Assembly: GCA_034509495.1 (NCBI GenBank)
Contig: CM067512.1
Location: 1,999,597-2,063,596, forward strand
DNA from: Acestrorhynchus altus
Lineage: Eukaryota > Chordata > Actinopteri > Characiformes > Acestrorhynchidae
Length of the DNA stretch: 64,000 nt
Direction: 5' to 3'
This document shows, one piece after another, positions 45,241 to 58,239 of this stretch. Position 1 is the first letter of the stretch, and each line of letters starts with the position of its first letter. The translations under genes were made by a program, and so were the position numbers. Under the pieces are notes generated by a model. That model made no database searches. It was not told where the DNA came from and worked only from the letters and a program-made list of their open reading frames with translations.

Positions 45241-45689
45241 GTGTACAGCTTAACCATTTAATAATGCAGAGAACGTGTCAGATTTGGTGGAACTCGCCTT
45301 TAATTTTTAAACATCACGTTGTACACATTCTTTCTTTTAAAGTTTTTATCATTAATCACTCCCAATAAATGCATCGTCATGTTTTATGAATGCCCCCTTC
45401 ACTGCACTTTTTGCATTCTGAACAGCAGAATTATGAATTATGAAACAGATTTTTAAAGACCCTGAGGGAACCAGCAGGTCTGCGAGTGATATTTCCTCTC
45501 TCGCCCCTCCGCTGGGGTCAGTGGGGTCAAAGGAATGAGGAGCAGGAGGAGCAGAGGAACGGTAAAGAATACTGAATCTGAGAACTTTGGATATTTATTT
45601 CACTCTGATTTTAATTAGGAGGAGGTTTTAATCTTTTAACATCCACATTTGTGAGTATGAATAGCATATTATCTTAAGCTTATTTCCTT

Positions 45690-45705
45690 GAATGAGAGAG
45701 AGAGC

Positions 45706-45768
<63 letters not shown>
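45690..45768. repeat. (GA)n microsatellite
   Basis: About 38 GA units with two interruptions. Flanking DNA at 45780-46060 has a weak Tc1-like look (CCTCCACCATGTTTGAAGAC). Confidence 0.9.
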
Positions 45769-45770
<2 letters not shown>

Positions 45771-46534
45771 CTTTAGTCTAGCTCTCACTGTGAGTTTTGA
45801 TGAAACTACCTCCACCATGTTTGAAGACTAAACTCTGAGGAGTAGATCTGCTTCAGGACCAAGACCACCAAGGAGACCCCAATTATACAGGAGTGATTTC
45901 TGTGATGTCAACTCACACGTCCATCAGACACCCAGTTGCTGTGAAAATTGTCTGACTATGGAAACATGAGAAGCTCTTCTATCAGGACCTGTTGGAGTGA
46001 ATAAAAAGCATCACTGTTAAGTCTTTGTAAACACACAATACAAACACCCTCTGTGACTGTTGTTTATGCCCTGTGTACCCAAAGGTGTAGTTTGACCTGT
46101 AGGAGGGGCTGTAGAGTCACTAATCCAGCTGCATTCCTCCTTTCAAATCAGCTTCATTCCGGCACGGAACCGACGAAAGCTCAGTCAGGGTTCGCATTAG
46201 AAGCGTGAAAACGAGTTAGAGATGAAACAGTCGAGTCCCTGCCGAGACGAGGGGCCTACGTTCATCTTCAGGTAAACTTTATCTACAAGAGGAGGAGAAC
46301 AAGGGTCTGTGGAGGTTCTGGTAAAACCACAAAGCTGGGCTTGATCCCTGCTGTCTCCGTCCGGCCTGTTTTTCTCTGCTTCGGGCTGATAAGGCCAGAC
46401 ACGCCGGGCGGTAACACAGAGCCGAGCCCAGTTAAAGCATGACTGAGAGGCCAAAAGACAGAGTCTAGCGTTGAGTCTGGGTACGTACTGATTCAAATTC
46501 ATAATGATATCATGATTAATCGTTTCTCACCCCA

Positions 46535-46620
46535 ACCTATAAGGACTCGTGTTGATGGAGCTCAGCATAGTTGCCCAGACTGGGAATCGAACCCCAGTCG
46601 CCCACATGGTGTGGGTCCAT
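46535..46620 (-). repeat. tRNA-like repeat tail
   Basis: TGGGAATCGAACCCCAGTCG is the reverse of a B box plus T-arm. No full cloverleaf could be folded around it, so it is a SINE-type tail rather than a tRNA gene. Confidence 0.45.
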
Positions 46621-46739
46621 AAACGGTCCCAGGTAGTTTAATTTACACTGAGACTGTCGCCCGTCTTCTCACGTCTTTTACAAAATGGCATGAATAGGTC
46701 TTTATTTTTATAGCCTTATTTCCAGGAAAGCTGAGCATT

Positions 46740-47128
46740 TACAATAAACAGGGATTTAAAAGAGACTAAAAATAGATAATAACGATGAATCAAATGAATA
46801 TTAAACAAAACTAAACAAATTAATTAATTAAAAGGATTTAAAAAGAAAACAAAAGATACAAATTGACTAATTTAGGAAGAAAAAATAAAACAAAGATGGA
46901 CCATAAATAGGTATTAATAAGAAATAATGACATATAAACACATATAATATAGAAATAATTGAAATTAAAATAAATAAACCATTTAAGTCAATAAATTAAG
47001 ATAAGGTCAAATTACATGACTAAAATAATATAATAGCAGGACTAATACAAATAATAAATTCCACTTAAATTAAAACAATAATAACAATATTGATAAACAA
47101 AAAGGAAATAAAACAAAATGACTAACAC

Positions 47129-47164
<36 letters not shown>

Positions 47165-47384
47165 TAATAATAATAATAACAATAACACTAATAATAACAC
47201 TAATAATAATAATAACAATAATAATAGTAATAACACTAATAATAATAATAATAATAATAATAAACAATATATGATACTAATAACAATACACAATAATACA
47301 ATAATAACACTAATAATAATAATAACAATAATAATATAATAACACTAATAATATTAATAATAATTAATAACAATAACTCTAAAA

Positions 47385-47419
<35 letters not shown>

Positions 47420-47430
47420 GTAAAACTGTT
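46740..47430. repeat. A-rich stretch followed by a (TAA)n array
   Basis: 46740-47110 is A/T-rich low complexity. 47125-47425 is a trinucleotide array of AAT/TAA with occasional AAC, about 300 bp long. Confidence 0.9.
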
Positions 47431-47439
47431 ACGTGTGTT

Positions 47440-48050
47440 TAAAAATGAAAGTTTTAATTCCTAATTTAAAGTTTAAATGATTTCATTTCCTCGGCCGTTC
47501 AGCTCTATAGATTAATCCTCCCACTGTGGGCTGAGATGCTAAGAAGTGTAAAACCCACTCAGTGAAAGGCTTGTTTTGCTGAGATGATCCAGGTTTTGGT
47601 TCAACTCAACTCACCAGAGCAAAAATGTGAACATCTAAAGTCTCTGAGGACCAGTTTGACAACCAGTACCCAGATACACCACAAAGAGTATGGAAGGACA
47701 GAACTCTAAGCTTCTGTCTGCATTTACAGAGTTTATCCAGTATAAATACCTCTCATATGATTGGATGATGAACTCATATCCATAACCTGGTCAGTAAATA
47801 TAGACAGAAGCTTGGATTCCTACATTATATAGGCTTAATCTCCTTATCTGGACTGGAGGTGTTTATTCTCCCAGTGAAACACTAATAGTACCATAAACAC
47901 TAATAACATTCCTACAGAAAGTCATGGTTTTTCATCACTGGGTTCGTTAAACATCTCCGAAGTTCTCCTCAGGGGAGCTTTACAGTTCTCATCAACACCT
48001 GCTTTGGTTATTCAGTGCTTAGAGATGTTAAATCAGGTGACCTGCTGATG
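47440..48050. other. Unassigned intergenic DNA
   Basis: No gene or clear repeat recognised. Confidence 0.45.
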
Positions 48051-48175
<125 letters not shown>

Positions 48176-48533
48176 TGAACAAGCTGTGTCAGCTGTTTAT
48201 CAGTGATTACAGCTGAGTGATTATCGCAGACTGACAGAGCCTGGCTGTCTGCTGCTGTGAGTTATGGTTTATACAGCCTTCACTATAATGATCTGTTCAG
48301 TCTCTCCTCGGATGGTAATTTGCCAGCTTTTCTGACACATTAAAGGCGTTCGTTACGTCTCAGGAAAGTTCAGAAGCATAGAGTCACACTGACCTTGTAA
48401 TTCGTACTTCAACAAATACTCCTAAAGCGAAGAGCTGGACTGATTGTTGTGCTGGGAGAAAATAATCACTGATAAAATGAATTGTGTGGTCTAGAGATGA
48501 TTACTTGTTTATGAGATATGTTTTTGTTTTACT

Positions 48534-48536
<3 letters not shown>

Positions 48537-48604
<68 letters not shown>

Positions 48605-48635
48605 ATGTATATATGTATATATTGAAATGTAATAT
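48537..48635. repeat. (TA)n microsatellite, interrupted
   Basis: AT dinucleotides with one AA and one GT interruption, followed by AT-rich DNA with no gene up to about 49780. Confidence 0.9.
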
Positions 48636-49784
48636 TCTACATTCTAATAATCTCTGATTCTGCATTTGTGCCATTCTATTCTGCCACTTTATAACAAACC
48701 AATATGTAAATTATAAGAAATAAAAAAGTGCAGTTAAACTCCATTCTGTATATATAATATGTATATACAGTAATATTAATCATACTAATGTTTTATATAA
48801 AACTGATTGCATATAAATTGTAAACATTATTATTTTTAAGGTTGTTTTTTGTAAAAAGGCTCTTTATAATGTGTCAGGATGTCATGATGAATGGATCAGT
48901 AGAAATGCTCCAAAATAATGATGTAAAACCCTTTTTAATGAAATTCTATTGAACATTAAAAAGCTTTTTTTTACTTCTAGGTTTAAATTGCTGTGTTAGG
49001 CTCTTGGTTTTGTTCCAAAAGTAACAACATATGTTGACTGTATACATAAATATTATTTTATACATATTTTATTCTAAATAATCCATATCTATAAATATAA
49101 GTTTCGGTTAAAGATACAAGTCGTAAGCTTTCATAAGTAAAATAAATAAATTACATTTAAAATCAAATAAAATAAATGTAATAAATGAAATGTATTGGAT
49201 TTGTTTAGTAAAGCGAAATCAGATTGTCTATTAAACGTGTAAAACGAGTGTCCGGAGGGTTTGAGCTTTATGATGTGTTCGTCCTGCTGTTCCCAGTCAT
49301 GGAAACTGCGAGGTCTGCTTTTCTTCAAGCTAAACTGTGAGTTAAAGAGTGTGTTTCTGCTCTGCACTCCTGAGAGTGTCCCTGAATCAGCCTGAAATAG
49401 CAGTGTGTCTCCGCACCCCGCTGTGAGCTCAACACACACTTCAGCTCAGAAAGCCTGACAGCTCAAATACTGGATTGGAGATACAGAGTGAAGGACAATA
49501 AAACCCTGACACATTCAGTGCAGGACACACCGGTCAGCGCCACTGAATGTGTTCCTGTTTTTATACGGAAGATTGGTTTAATTAGCAGGGATTTATTATC
49601 GCTGGGCTTTTTATTTTCCAAAATGTTGCAACTTTATTTAATTGCATGAAAGGTTTCACTTCTAGTATCACCTCTAATTATCGCATCTCATTGTTGATGC
49701 AGGAGTTGAGCTGAGCCTGAGTCTGAACTCCACTGTGCTCAAAACTGAATGTGGGCTTAAAAGCCCCCCGCCATTGAGCTTTAG

Positions 49785-49985
49785 AGCAGTGTGTGGGTGT
49801 ACAGGGTGTGTGGGTGTGCAGGTGAAGGGTGTGGGTATACAGGGTGTGTGGGTGTGCATGGTGTGTGGGTACAGGGTGTGTGGATGTACCGGGTTTGCTT
49901 TTGCAGGGTGTGTTGGTGTGCAGGGTGTGTGGGGGTGCAGGGTGTGTTGGTGTGCAGGGTGTGTGAGGGTGCAGGGTGTGTAAAG
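49785..49985. repeat. GT-rich minisatellite
   Basis: Irregular copies of GCAGGGTGTGTGGGTGT and GGGTATACAGGGTGTGTGGG, units of about 17-34 bp. Preceded by a short family B piece (49755-49790). Confidence 0.9.
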
Positions 49986-50126
49986 CTGACTGTATTAACA
50001 CAGAAGCAGTGGTTCCTTTTCACAGCCTGCTGCGGGTGTGTTTGTGTAGACTCGCTGTGAGTGATCCTCAGTGGCTTAAGAGAAGCAGCTTCTGTACTGT
50101 TTCATTTTCAGGCAGTTAAGCTTTGT

Positions 50127-50127
<1 letters not shown>

Positions 50128-50189
<62 letters not shown>
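50128..50189. repeat. (TG)n microsatellite
   Basis: About 30 TG units. The sequence at 50190-50405 is non-repetitive without a gene. Confidence 0.95.
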
Positions 50190-50194
<5 letters not shown>

Positions 50195-50414
50195 ATCAGC
50201 TGCTGCAGTGCGAATTTCTAATCTGAGGCTGTACATGAATCCGGATGAGACCGTGTGTGCTTCTCCGAGGGCCGAGAAGTTCACTTCCACTTCAGATTGC
50301 CTGGCCTTTTTTCTTGGCCACTTTAATTCTATTTTTAGTCGGAATTAGGGCTTTGAGTGAACGAGCAAATGAAAAAAGAAGTGGGGCTGATTCTCAGTCT
50401 GAAGTGTTAAAGGG

Positions 50415-50620
50415 CCTGTACCATGGAAAACTGTATAATGGAAAACTGTATAACGGAAATCTGTATAATTGAAAACTGTATAACGGAAAACTGTATAATT
50501 GAAAGCTGGATCATGGAAAACTGTATAACGGAAAACTGTATAATGGAAAACTGTATAATGGAAAACTCTATAATGGAAAACTGTATAATGGAAAGCTGGA
50601 TCATGGAAAACTTTTTAATC
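50415..50620. repeat. 15-bp tandem array (about 13 copies)
   Basis: Unit ATAATGGAAAACTGT with variants (ATAACGG, ATAATTG, GCTGGATC). Because 15 is divisible by 3, long frames stay open on both strands; they are not genes. Confidence 0.95.
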
Positions 50621-50624
50621 CCCT

Positions 50625-51415
50625 TGATTTCAGAAGAAGCGATGGATGAGCAGGTGTCACAATACTTTTGTCCATAGTCTACCAGTAAACACTAGCAGCA
50701 GGTCATCATGGTCTGGTCTTGGACCCCGCCAGCCACCATATGACCAGAGGACAGCCCAAGTCCTACCATACTGTGCACTTTCCTCGTTTTCCACCACAGT
50801 CGCTCACGTTCTGACCGCTCCATTACTCAGAGACAGACGACGTTCACTTGCCTCCGCCGTTTGGATTCACCCCTCATCTCCATTCCGGGTGCATTTCTCC
50901 CGAGAGACGGGAACAGGATGAGTTGACACTAGCACAGCGCTATGCTTGAGCATGTAGGCCGCCTTTGATAACACACTGATAGACTGCGTCTGTGAAGGCG
51001 AGTGTGTGGACGAGACGTCCCCACCCACACGCAAAAACACACGCACACGCCGCTGATTAGACGGGCGGTCGCAACGCAGGGAGATTTCTCATTTGGGCGC
51101 GTGCATCAGGGGGTCTTTGAGTTCCCCACACGAACGTTCTTTGAGCTCCACACACTCTTTGAAGGCGTCTTCCCCCTGTAATCAAACGCGGCGAAGATTG
51201 CAGCCCGCTATCCAAGGTGAGAGCAGGCCAGTTTCCCTGAGAATCATCTTCGCAGTCATTCTTCTCGTTCAGAGCACGTAGCTGGACATGCATGAAAGTG
51301 GCCTTGGTGTGTTATTGATGTGGTGTGTTATTAAGTGTTGCATCCTCTACGTTCACCCCCAAACACTGATGCCTAAACATCAAGACGTTCCAAGTCCATC
51401 ATTACATTACATTAT
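50625..51415. other. Intergenic DNA with a MITE end
   Basis: CAGGTGTCACAATACTTTTG with TCCATAG at 50651-50678 is a family B right terminus. 50690-51415 is non-repetitive and partly CpG-rich, with no recognised protein. Confidence 0.45.
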
Positions 51416-52600
51416 ATTATAGTCTTTTAATGAAAGCTTTGGGAACCTTTGGGAACCCTGCATGGTTAGTACCTACTAGCACCCCCTTTTGACAAGTATC
51501 ACAGCTTTTGTAGCCATGGTCTTTCAGTTCGTTCCATCCATTCTTCCTCACAAAGGTCAGTAAGTCCAGGTCTGTGAGATTCCTGGGCCGTCCTCCCTGC
51601 ACTGCTCTTTGTGATGTGATGTTCAGATCAGGGGACTGTGAGGGCCATGGTAAAACCTTCAGCTGCACCTTTTTATGGTCTGTTGTGGATTTTGAGGTGT
51701 GTTAAGATCATTTATCCTCGTGCTACTGGCTGCAACACAACCTCAACGCACGATGGATGCACCTCCATGCTTGGAAAGGAAATTCTCTACCCTTTTTGGT
51801 CCAAACATAACTTTTTCGTTTTTTTCATTTAACCTCATTGGTCCACAGGACTTGTTTCTGAAATGCTTTTGGCCTGATTAGATGACCTTTTGCAAACTTC
51901 TGATGCTGAATTTCGTGGTGAGGATGCAGGAGAGGTTTTCTTCTGATGACTCTTCCAGGAAGGCCATATTAGTGCAGGTGTCTGGACAGTTGAACAATGT
52001 TCAACCTCCTGAAGATTCTGATTTGCCTTTGCAACAATCCTATGAGCAGCTGTCTCTGAAAGTGTTCTGATCTTGACCTCCATTGGAGAGTTGAACACTG
52101 AAAACTGGCCAGCGTGCTCATGGCAAGGAGACGTGAATGATCAAAGTTTGAGCGAGACAGGATAGTGGATGTCAGATGGGACATTCCATTTCCAAACTTG
52201 TGTGGGCCTTTAAGATTCCTGATCCATGTGTCTTCTGTGTACCAAATTTGGACAGCTTTGGCTCAATGACTGAATATTGTGGCTGCAAATGGTCACCAAG
52301 CAGTAAAACCAGCAGCACTGGTCAATGACCAGTGTGAACCAGTGAACCAGTGGATCCAACCCATGCCATGAGAGTACACCCCACACCAGTATGGAACCAC
52401 CACCAGCCTGCGCAGTGCCTTGTTGACAACTGGGTTCCATGGCTTCATGAGGTCTGCACCACATCAGCCTCAAACTATTGGTACTGTTGCTCATCGGACC
52501 ACGTCCCGTGTTGCCAGTCCTCTAGAGTCCAGGTGAGGTGCTGTGTCCAGTATCGTGGTGATAGCAGAGGCTGATGTTCCAGCCTAATCACAGTACTGGG
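51415..52600 (-). mobile_element. Decayed Tc1-type transposon(s)
   Basis: The minus strand shows LPWPSQSPDLNI at about 51640 (the Glu-containing DDE block region), an internal stretch around 51660-52200, and at 52210-52494 AQAGGGSILVWGVLSWHGL. The order of blocks suggests one or two nested, frame-broken copies. Confidence 0.75.
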
Positions 52601-52879
52601 ACAGTTTTAATTAAAGCTGGTAGTGATATTTATTTAAATCCAGAGTCTGGGAAAATATCTGGTCTACTGCTTCTTTCTGTGCTTCCTTAGACATCTGTTG
52701 GACTCACAGGACCAGGGTTAAAATGATTCAGTTCATACCTGTGAGGAATTGAAAAACATTGCTTCTGAGAGCATTCTGGTGTCCTGTGATGTCCCCCTGA
52801 GATGGAGGTGATAAAACTAAACACATACAACTGAAGAAATGTTGTTTTTTATCATGTGCAAAATCTAACTAATAGAAAT

Positions 52880-53390
52880 TCATTTATGTTACCAAAATTT
52901 AGGACCCTTTGTGCTCTAATACCTTTGGCTGAAAATAGACATCAATTAGATGTTTCCTACAACCAACTAGAAAGACGTTCCCACTCCTCCATGCAGAATT
53001 CTTTCAGCTCTGTGATGTTTCAGACGCTCTTCCATTCTCCTCAAGCCCCCTCTGATACCATAAAGATCTCATAGTGGTGTCTATGATGGAGAGATCTCCA
53101 CACCCTGCTGCACCAAAGCAGCTCCAAACCATCACACTTCCACCACCATGTTTCACAGCTGCTATGAGGTTCTTGTGCTCAAATGCTGTGCTTGGTTCGT
53201 ACCAAACATGTCTTCTGTTACTGGGTCCAGATAATTCAGCTTTGGATTCATCTGTCCAAAGCACATTGTTCCAGCAGTCCTGCTCTTTGTTTAGATGTTC
53301 TCTGGAGAACTTTAGCAGTGTGATACCACTCGCTTCAACAATGAAGAGCAAACCAAACGAATATGTGTCCTCTCTGCTGAAATTCTAATG
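52880..53390 (-). mobile_element. Tc1-type transposase remnant
   Basis: The minus-strand frame at 53351-53004 contains LWTDESKAELSGPSNRRHVW and AVKHGGGSVMVWSCFGAAGC, the longest uninterrupted transposase piece of this family here (115 codons). Same family as 8800-9395 but in the opposite orientation. Confidence 0.85.
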
Positions 53391-53454
53391 TGCATCTATA
53401 TGTACTATATCTCAATATAGTTAAAATGTGGATCAGTGTAGATGAGTGTCACCT

Positions 53455-53590
53455 CATACTGACCAAAACTGTCCACACCTTTGTTGATGCAAGGGTGGAT
53501 TATTGCAATGGTCTTCAATTGAGACCCCCAATGAAGTCAATCAAACAGCTCCAGCTGTTACAATGGTGACTGTTGTGTTACAGAAAAGGC
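53455..53590 (+). mobile_element. LINE reverse-transcriptase fragment
   Basis: Plus-strand reading gives VHTFVDARVDYCNGL, then KSIKQLQLLQ, resembling the RLDYCNALL...KLQLVQNAAARV region of fish non-LTR retrotransposons. About 45 codons survive. DNA at 53590-54180 shows nothing recognisable. Confidence 0.6.
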
Positions 53591-54184
53591 ATTAAGGTAG
53601 TACTAATGATCTGATCTTCTTATAGCTGCATGGACTCAGACTGACCTATAGGTATAAAACATGCTGTACATTATTAAGGTCCCTCGTCCTCGCCTTGGAC
53701 AACAGTATGGACACATCCTGTGTTTCCTTGCTGATTCTTCCCAACTGTCCATGAAGCATCACCAGCTCAGTTTCCAGTTGGTGGGAGTTTGAAGAAGCTT
53801 AGGTCTTTAATGGTGGGTTGTGGCTGAATTAGTTGCTTTCCCAGCGGCATCAAATGAACGTGAAGGAAAATCTGCTCGGCTTCTGTCTCTCATCAGAATT
53901 CCAACGGCTTTCGGCACACTGGCCATAATGTGACCAACAGGCAAACAAATCTGCTCGACAGCTGCCTTATGTTTCCTTAACTGAGGTCAGAAAACAAATT
54001 GGGTAATTTTCATTTCTGAGCATGTGGCGCCAGATTTCGCCATTTTTACGATTATTTCTGAAAGCAGGTCACATCTGCTCATCGCCATCCATCCATCCTT
54101 CCATCCACACTTCCGGGCACTGCCGTCCTGTCTGGGATTTTAATGGTTAGCGCTGAAGTGGCACAAAAGTTACTTCTTTTCAGC

Positions 54185-54210
54185 TGCAGAATCTGAGAGA
54201 GAGTGAGAGA

Positions 54211-54247
<37 letters not shown>

Positions 54248-54960
54248 ACAAACAGAGACCAAGTGAGAGTGACAGGAGGGGGACAAAGAGAAAGGGAAAG
54301 CTGAAGACAAGTGAAATTTAAAGGAAGTCAAGGACAGAGACAAAGAAAGGAGAAAGGGGACAAAGCAAAGAAAGGGAGAGAGCAGAGATAGACAGAGAGA
54401 GAGTGACAGAAAGGACAATGAAAGGCAGAGTGCATAGAAATGAAAGCTTCAGAGAAGGTTCTACCGGATGACTCTTCTCTTAACCAATCGCCTGCCCCCA
54501 CCTGTCTTTAAAAGGCCCTTACTCACACACCCCCTTTTACTGATTTCCAGATGACGACGTTTCATTTTTGCCCTCCTTCCTCTCACCTGTTTCCGTTGGT
54601 CATCCTAGAGGTTTTCTCCGTCCCTGCCTTCCATGCCTGGCAGGATCTCAGAGGGACCAGACCTGGACCGATGACAGGGCCAGCGCCAAAGACAAAACTC
54701 ATAATTATTAACATGCACACAGTATGCAAGTTTTCTGAGAGAGTGAAAGAGAATGAGAGAGAGGGAGAGAGAGAGAGAGAGAGATGCAAAAGAGCAAGGA
54801 AGATGAAAGGCAGAGAACAAAGAGAGAGAAAGATCAAAGAGACAAGAGAAGGACGGAGAGAGAGAGAGGGATTGGGAGAGGAGAAAAAAGAAAGAAGACT
54901 GAGAGAGCAAGAGAGAAGTAGAGAAGGAGACAGAGAGAGGTGTAGAAGGAGAGATAAAGA
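54185..54960. repeat. Purine-rich (GA) tracts
   Basis: The plus strand is nearly all A/G at 54190-54435 and 54720-54960, with pure GA runs at 54192-54244 and about 54750-54783. The open frames across it are low-complexity Arg/Glu/Lys strings. Confidence 0.9.
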
Positions 54961-55140
54961 TGACGTTGAAAGCTGACCCTCGTTGTGTCCTTGTCACTGC
55001 GTGTGTTAAGAAGCTGCAGGACGATGAGTTTTACCTGAGTCAGGTAATCGTTACTAACCCAATTTCACCTCCGTGCAGCAGATTATTGGGCGAGGCTGAA
55101 GCTGGAGCAGAGATGAATGTGAATTTCACTTATGAAATGA

Positions 55141-55146
<6 letters not shown>

Positions 55147-55221
<75 letters not shown>
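55147..55221. repeat. (TG)n microsatellite
   Basis: About 37 TG units. Confidence 0.95.
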
Positions 55222-55226
<5 letters not shown>

Positions 55227-55324
55227 TTGATTGTTGGCCATCAGTGACCCTCTCTCTGTTAGAGTAATGGCTTTATAATCTGATGTCTACATTCACTCCT
55301 GCTTCAGTTAGTGGCAGCCAGGCT

Positions 55325-55327
<3 letters not shown>

Positions 55328-55400
<73 letters not shown>
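55328..55400. repeat. (CA)n microsatellite
   Basis: About 36 CA units, only about 107 bp from the TG tract at 55147-55221. The two tracts are complementary and could pair with each other. 55400-55990 shows no gene. Confidence 0.95.
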
Positions 55401-55401
<1 letters not shown>

Positions 55402-55989
55402 CCTTTATCTAAAATCCATGAGAAGCATTATAATTTGAGATTTTTGACTTCTACCAATTGTGCAATATTTAATATCCAGTCTAATAGTGAACTTGTCCTC
55501 AAACTGTCCAGCTCTTGATCAGATGGTCAGCACTCTTTTCTGATCGTCCGGCATTGGAATACGAGCTAGAAATGTTGGTGTATGACTTAAATAAACATCA
55601 CTGTGACTGTATTCCATACTGTTATGGTTAAACTTCGGGTGTTATTCTGCAGTCGGACACGTCATTATTGATGCATTGGTCGTTGGACACTGTGCACTGC
55701 ACAGTAGATGTCACTGCCCGCTCAAGGACTCTCCTCCAACTGAGACGTAAACACAAGGGACAAAACAGAGGTAAGCAAAAATGATCACGGTAATCATCAC
55801 GACAGGCCTGATTGCGGTATTGAGACTCATCCTGGACTCAGCTTATGAATGAAAAATCTGTTTATCTCAAAATTGATCTGAGACACATTGTAATGTCATC
55901 AAGCAAGACCCCTATCTACTAACAAAACAGTCGGTGGTTTAAAAGCCCGAACTTTTAGCAGAACCATTATTTACCGTGACAAGATAATC

Positions 55990-56400
55990 ACTTCAATCAA
56001 TTGTATGTAAGCGCTTATTGGCAGATGGAGCCACTTTGCCTAGGTCTGGAAGAAGACCCAATCTGTCTCCTGAGCTGAGAGGAAACTGGATTGGATGCTC
56101 AGGAACAATCCAAAAACCACCGAGGCACAGGTGTGTCATGAACTGGAAACTACTGGAAGACCAGGGTTGCTGTGTGCCGTCAAGCCAGTTTAACATCAAC
56201 AAGGCCTGAGAGGTACGTGTCCTAGAAACACGTCTCTGCACCAGAGGTTCGACTAAAGCTTCGGGAGCCTTCTGGAGGAATGTTGCATGGACAGATGAGA
56301 CAAAAATTCAGTTGTTTGGCCACAGTGACCAGAGATGTGTTAGGAGGAGTACAGCCTGATGTATGCTGCATCTAGTCAACACAGAATCTACACCCTACCT
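55990..56400 (+). mobile_element. Tc1-type transposase remnant
   Basis: LPRSGRRPNLSPEL (the Tc1 N-terminal GRP-type linker region), then after frame breaks GGMLHGQMRQKFSCLATVTR-like remains of WTDET...FG. A different subfamily from the KHGGGSVMVW copies. It runs into a family A fragment (CTGAGTGTCTCCACCTTGTA, about 56400). From there to 57530 only scattered transposon debris is seen (CATATGTCAAGCATGGGGGT, 56571). Confidence 0.65.
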
Positions 56401-57534
56401 GAGTGTCTCCACCTTGTAGAGAGACACTACATTCGTTGATATGGTACGTCATGTGTACAGCATGTGTCCATGCTGCTCGTAGAGTACACACGGCTACTGC
56501 ATAGGTTTGGTCAGAAAGATACATTGACCTTAAATGTGAGGCAAATGTCATTTTCCAGAACACCGATCCATATGTCAAGCATGGGGGTGGTGCCTTTATG
56601 CTGTGTGACTGAGGTTGCATTGTGCAAAGGGAATGGAATAATGGAGGACTACATTGGAATTCCTTGGCGTAATCCCAAACCAACCGAGGTATCCCCAGTC
56701 CGGCACACTTCACTGTCTGCCCAGTTCTCAATATGCCCAATCCATCTAATCAGTTAATTAACAAGGGTGTGTAAGAGGGAAAACACAGAAATGGGCAAAG
56801 GACCAGGCTTGGGCTCGGAAGCCAATATTCTCAGGAAAGAGAACAATATATGGCTGGAAAGCTAACTGAGATTGATCCCATGGATCAGAAACAGGTCTAA
56901 TTGGCCAAAAGAGTGCACCACAATCCAATGCTCAGGGGACTTCATATCCTTCTAGGTCACATTTGGCATTGGACATGGCGACCTTAGGCTTATGGTCACC
57001 CTGTTCTATTGGTCTTGATTGATCTTCAAAGCCAACAGGATCAAACAAGTACTGGCTGCCTTAATGAGACCCGAGTAATTTAAAGATCCTCATTTGGACA
57101 CATGGTTGTTTGTCAGGTTGTCTTTGTAACCACTCATCTCTACAGACACCTACAGACGTCATATCAAGTCCCAAGGGAAACGCTATATAGGCTATCTTCA
57201 GCACATTCTGAGAGTCACCTTGTGTGTCTCCCACCAAAATAGCAAAGACAACTGCAGAAATATTGAGGCAGTGATCACATACTAGCACCAGTATCACTGG
57301 CTTGGGGCTTTCGGAACAATGTCAGGATCATAGTGATTGATCGTGTAGTGTCCATACAGCCAACAACACTGACAAAATAATGATGCCAGGTAAAGGTGTG
57401 GAGGATGCATCTACTGAGTGTGACACTGAACAAACTAGACAAGAGGAGAAAAGCTACGAAGGATGACAAGAGCTGTATCCAGTGAAAGAACCTTAGACTG
57501 AAAAACAAGAAATAAACTGTCAAACCATGGGATT

Positions 57535-57835
57535 ATGGTTTGCAGCACTGCAGTCACACTGACATGGTGGTGGTGTGTTGGTGTGTGTTGTGCTGGTACA
57601 AATGGATCAGACACAGCAGTGCTGCTGGAGTGTTTAGACAATGTCACTGTCCACTCTATCAGACACTCCTACCGAGTGTCTCCACCTTGTAGATGTAAAG
57701 TCAGAGACAGAAGCTCATCTGTTTCTGCACAGTTTGTGTTGGTCTTCCTCGAGTCCTTCATCAGTGCTCACAGGACGCTGCCCACAGGACGCTGTCGGCT
57801 GGTTGGTGGACTGTTCTCTGTTCTCACTTTGGCAG
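57535..57835. mobile_element. Long-inverted-repeat element, family A (left arm and centre)
   Basis: CACTGACATGGTGGTGGTGT, CACCTTGTAGATGTAAAGTC, TGCCCACAGGACGCTGTCGG. The right arm is deleted. Confidence 0.8.
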
Positions 57836-58239
57836 ACATCAGACAGGCTGAAGGCACAGCGAGTAGAGGTTGTTCCATAAGATTCTTCTCCATTCCCCTA
57901 ACAGTGGCTGTGTTCTACATGGTCATGTTTAAAGGAAACTGCATGTTCTTTACAAGTTCACTCAGTTTCTCCGAGTTTGCTGAACCTCGGGACAAAAAAA
58001 AACAGAGCAGGAAAGTTTCTCTGGTGCTTCATTTCTTTCTGGCTCTTGCTCGAAGAAAGAACCGGGTCTTGGTGTTGTGTCCAAACAAGATGAAAGCGTA
58101 ATTATCCTCAGAAAAGTGAGAGGAGCTGCTTTAATTGGGCCGAGGCAGAATCCAAGTCCAGAGAATAGTGTGTGTGTTGTGGTAGAAGGGGTGTGCATCT
58201 TCACAGACAGAGACAATTAAAATGTCAGGAACGGAAAGA

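Noticed and set aside
46535..46620. Possible tRNA gene
   Set aside because: Only a B-box-like segment is present; no acceptor stem or full cloverleaf could be formed.
47042..47339. Leu-, Ile- or Asn-rich frames
   Set aside because: Translation of a (TAA)n array in different frames.
50407..50677. Repetitive MENCI-type frame
   Set aside because: A 15-bp tandem repeat, open on both strands at once; no gene structure around it.
54551..54976. 141-codon frame rich in Arg and Glu
   Set aside because: It is produced by the GA-rich purine tract; there is no domain and no splice support.
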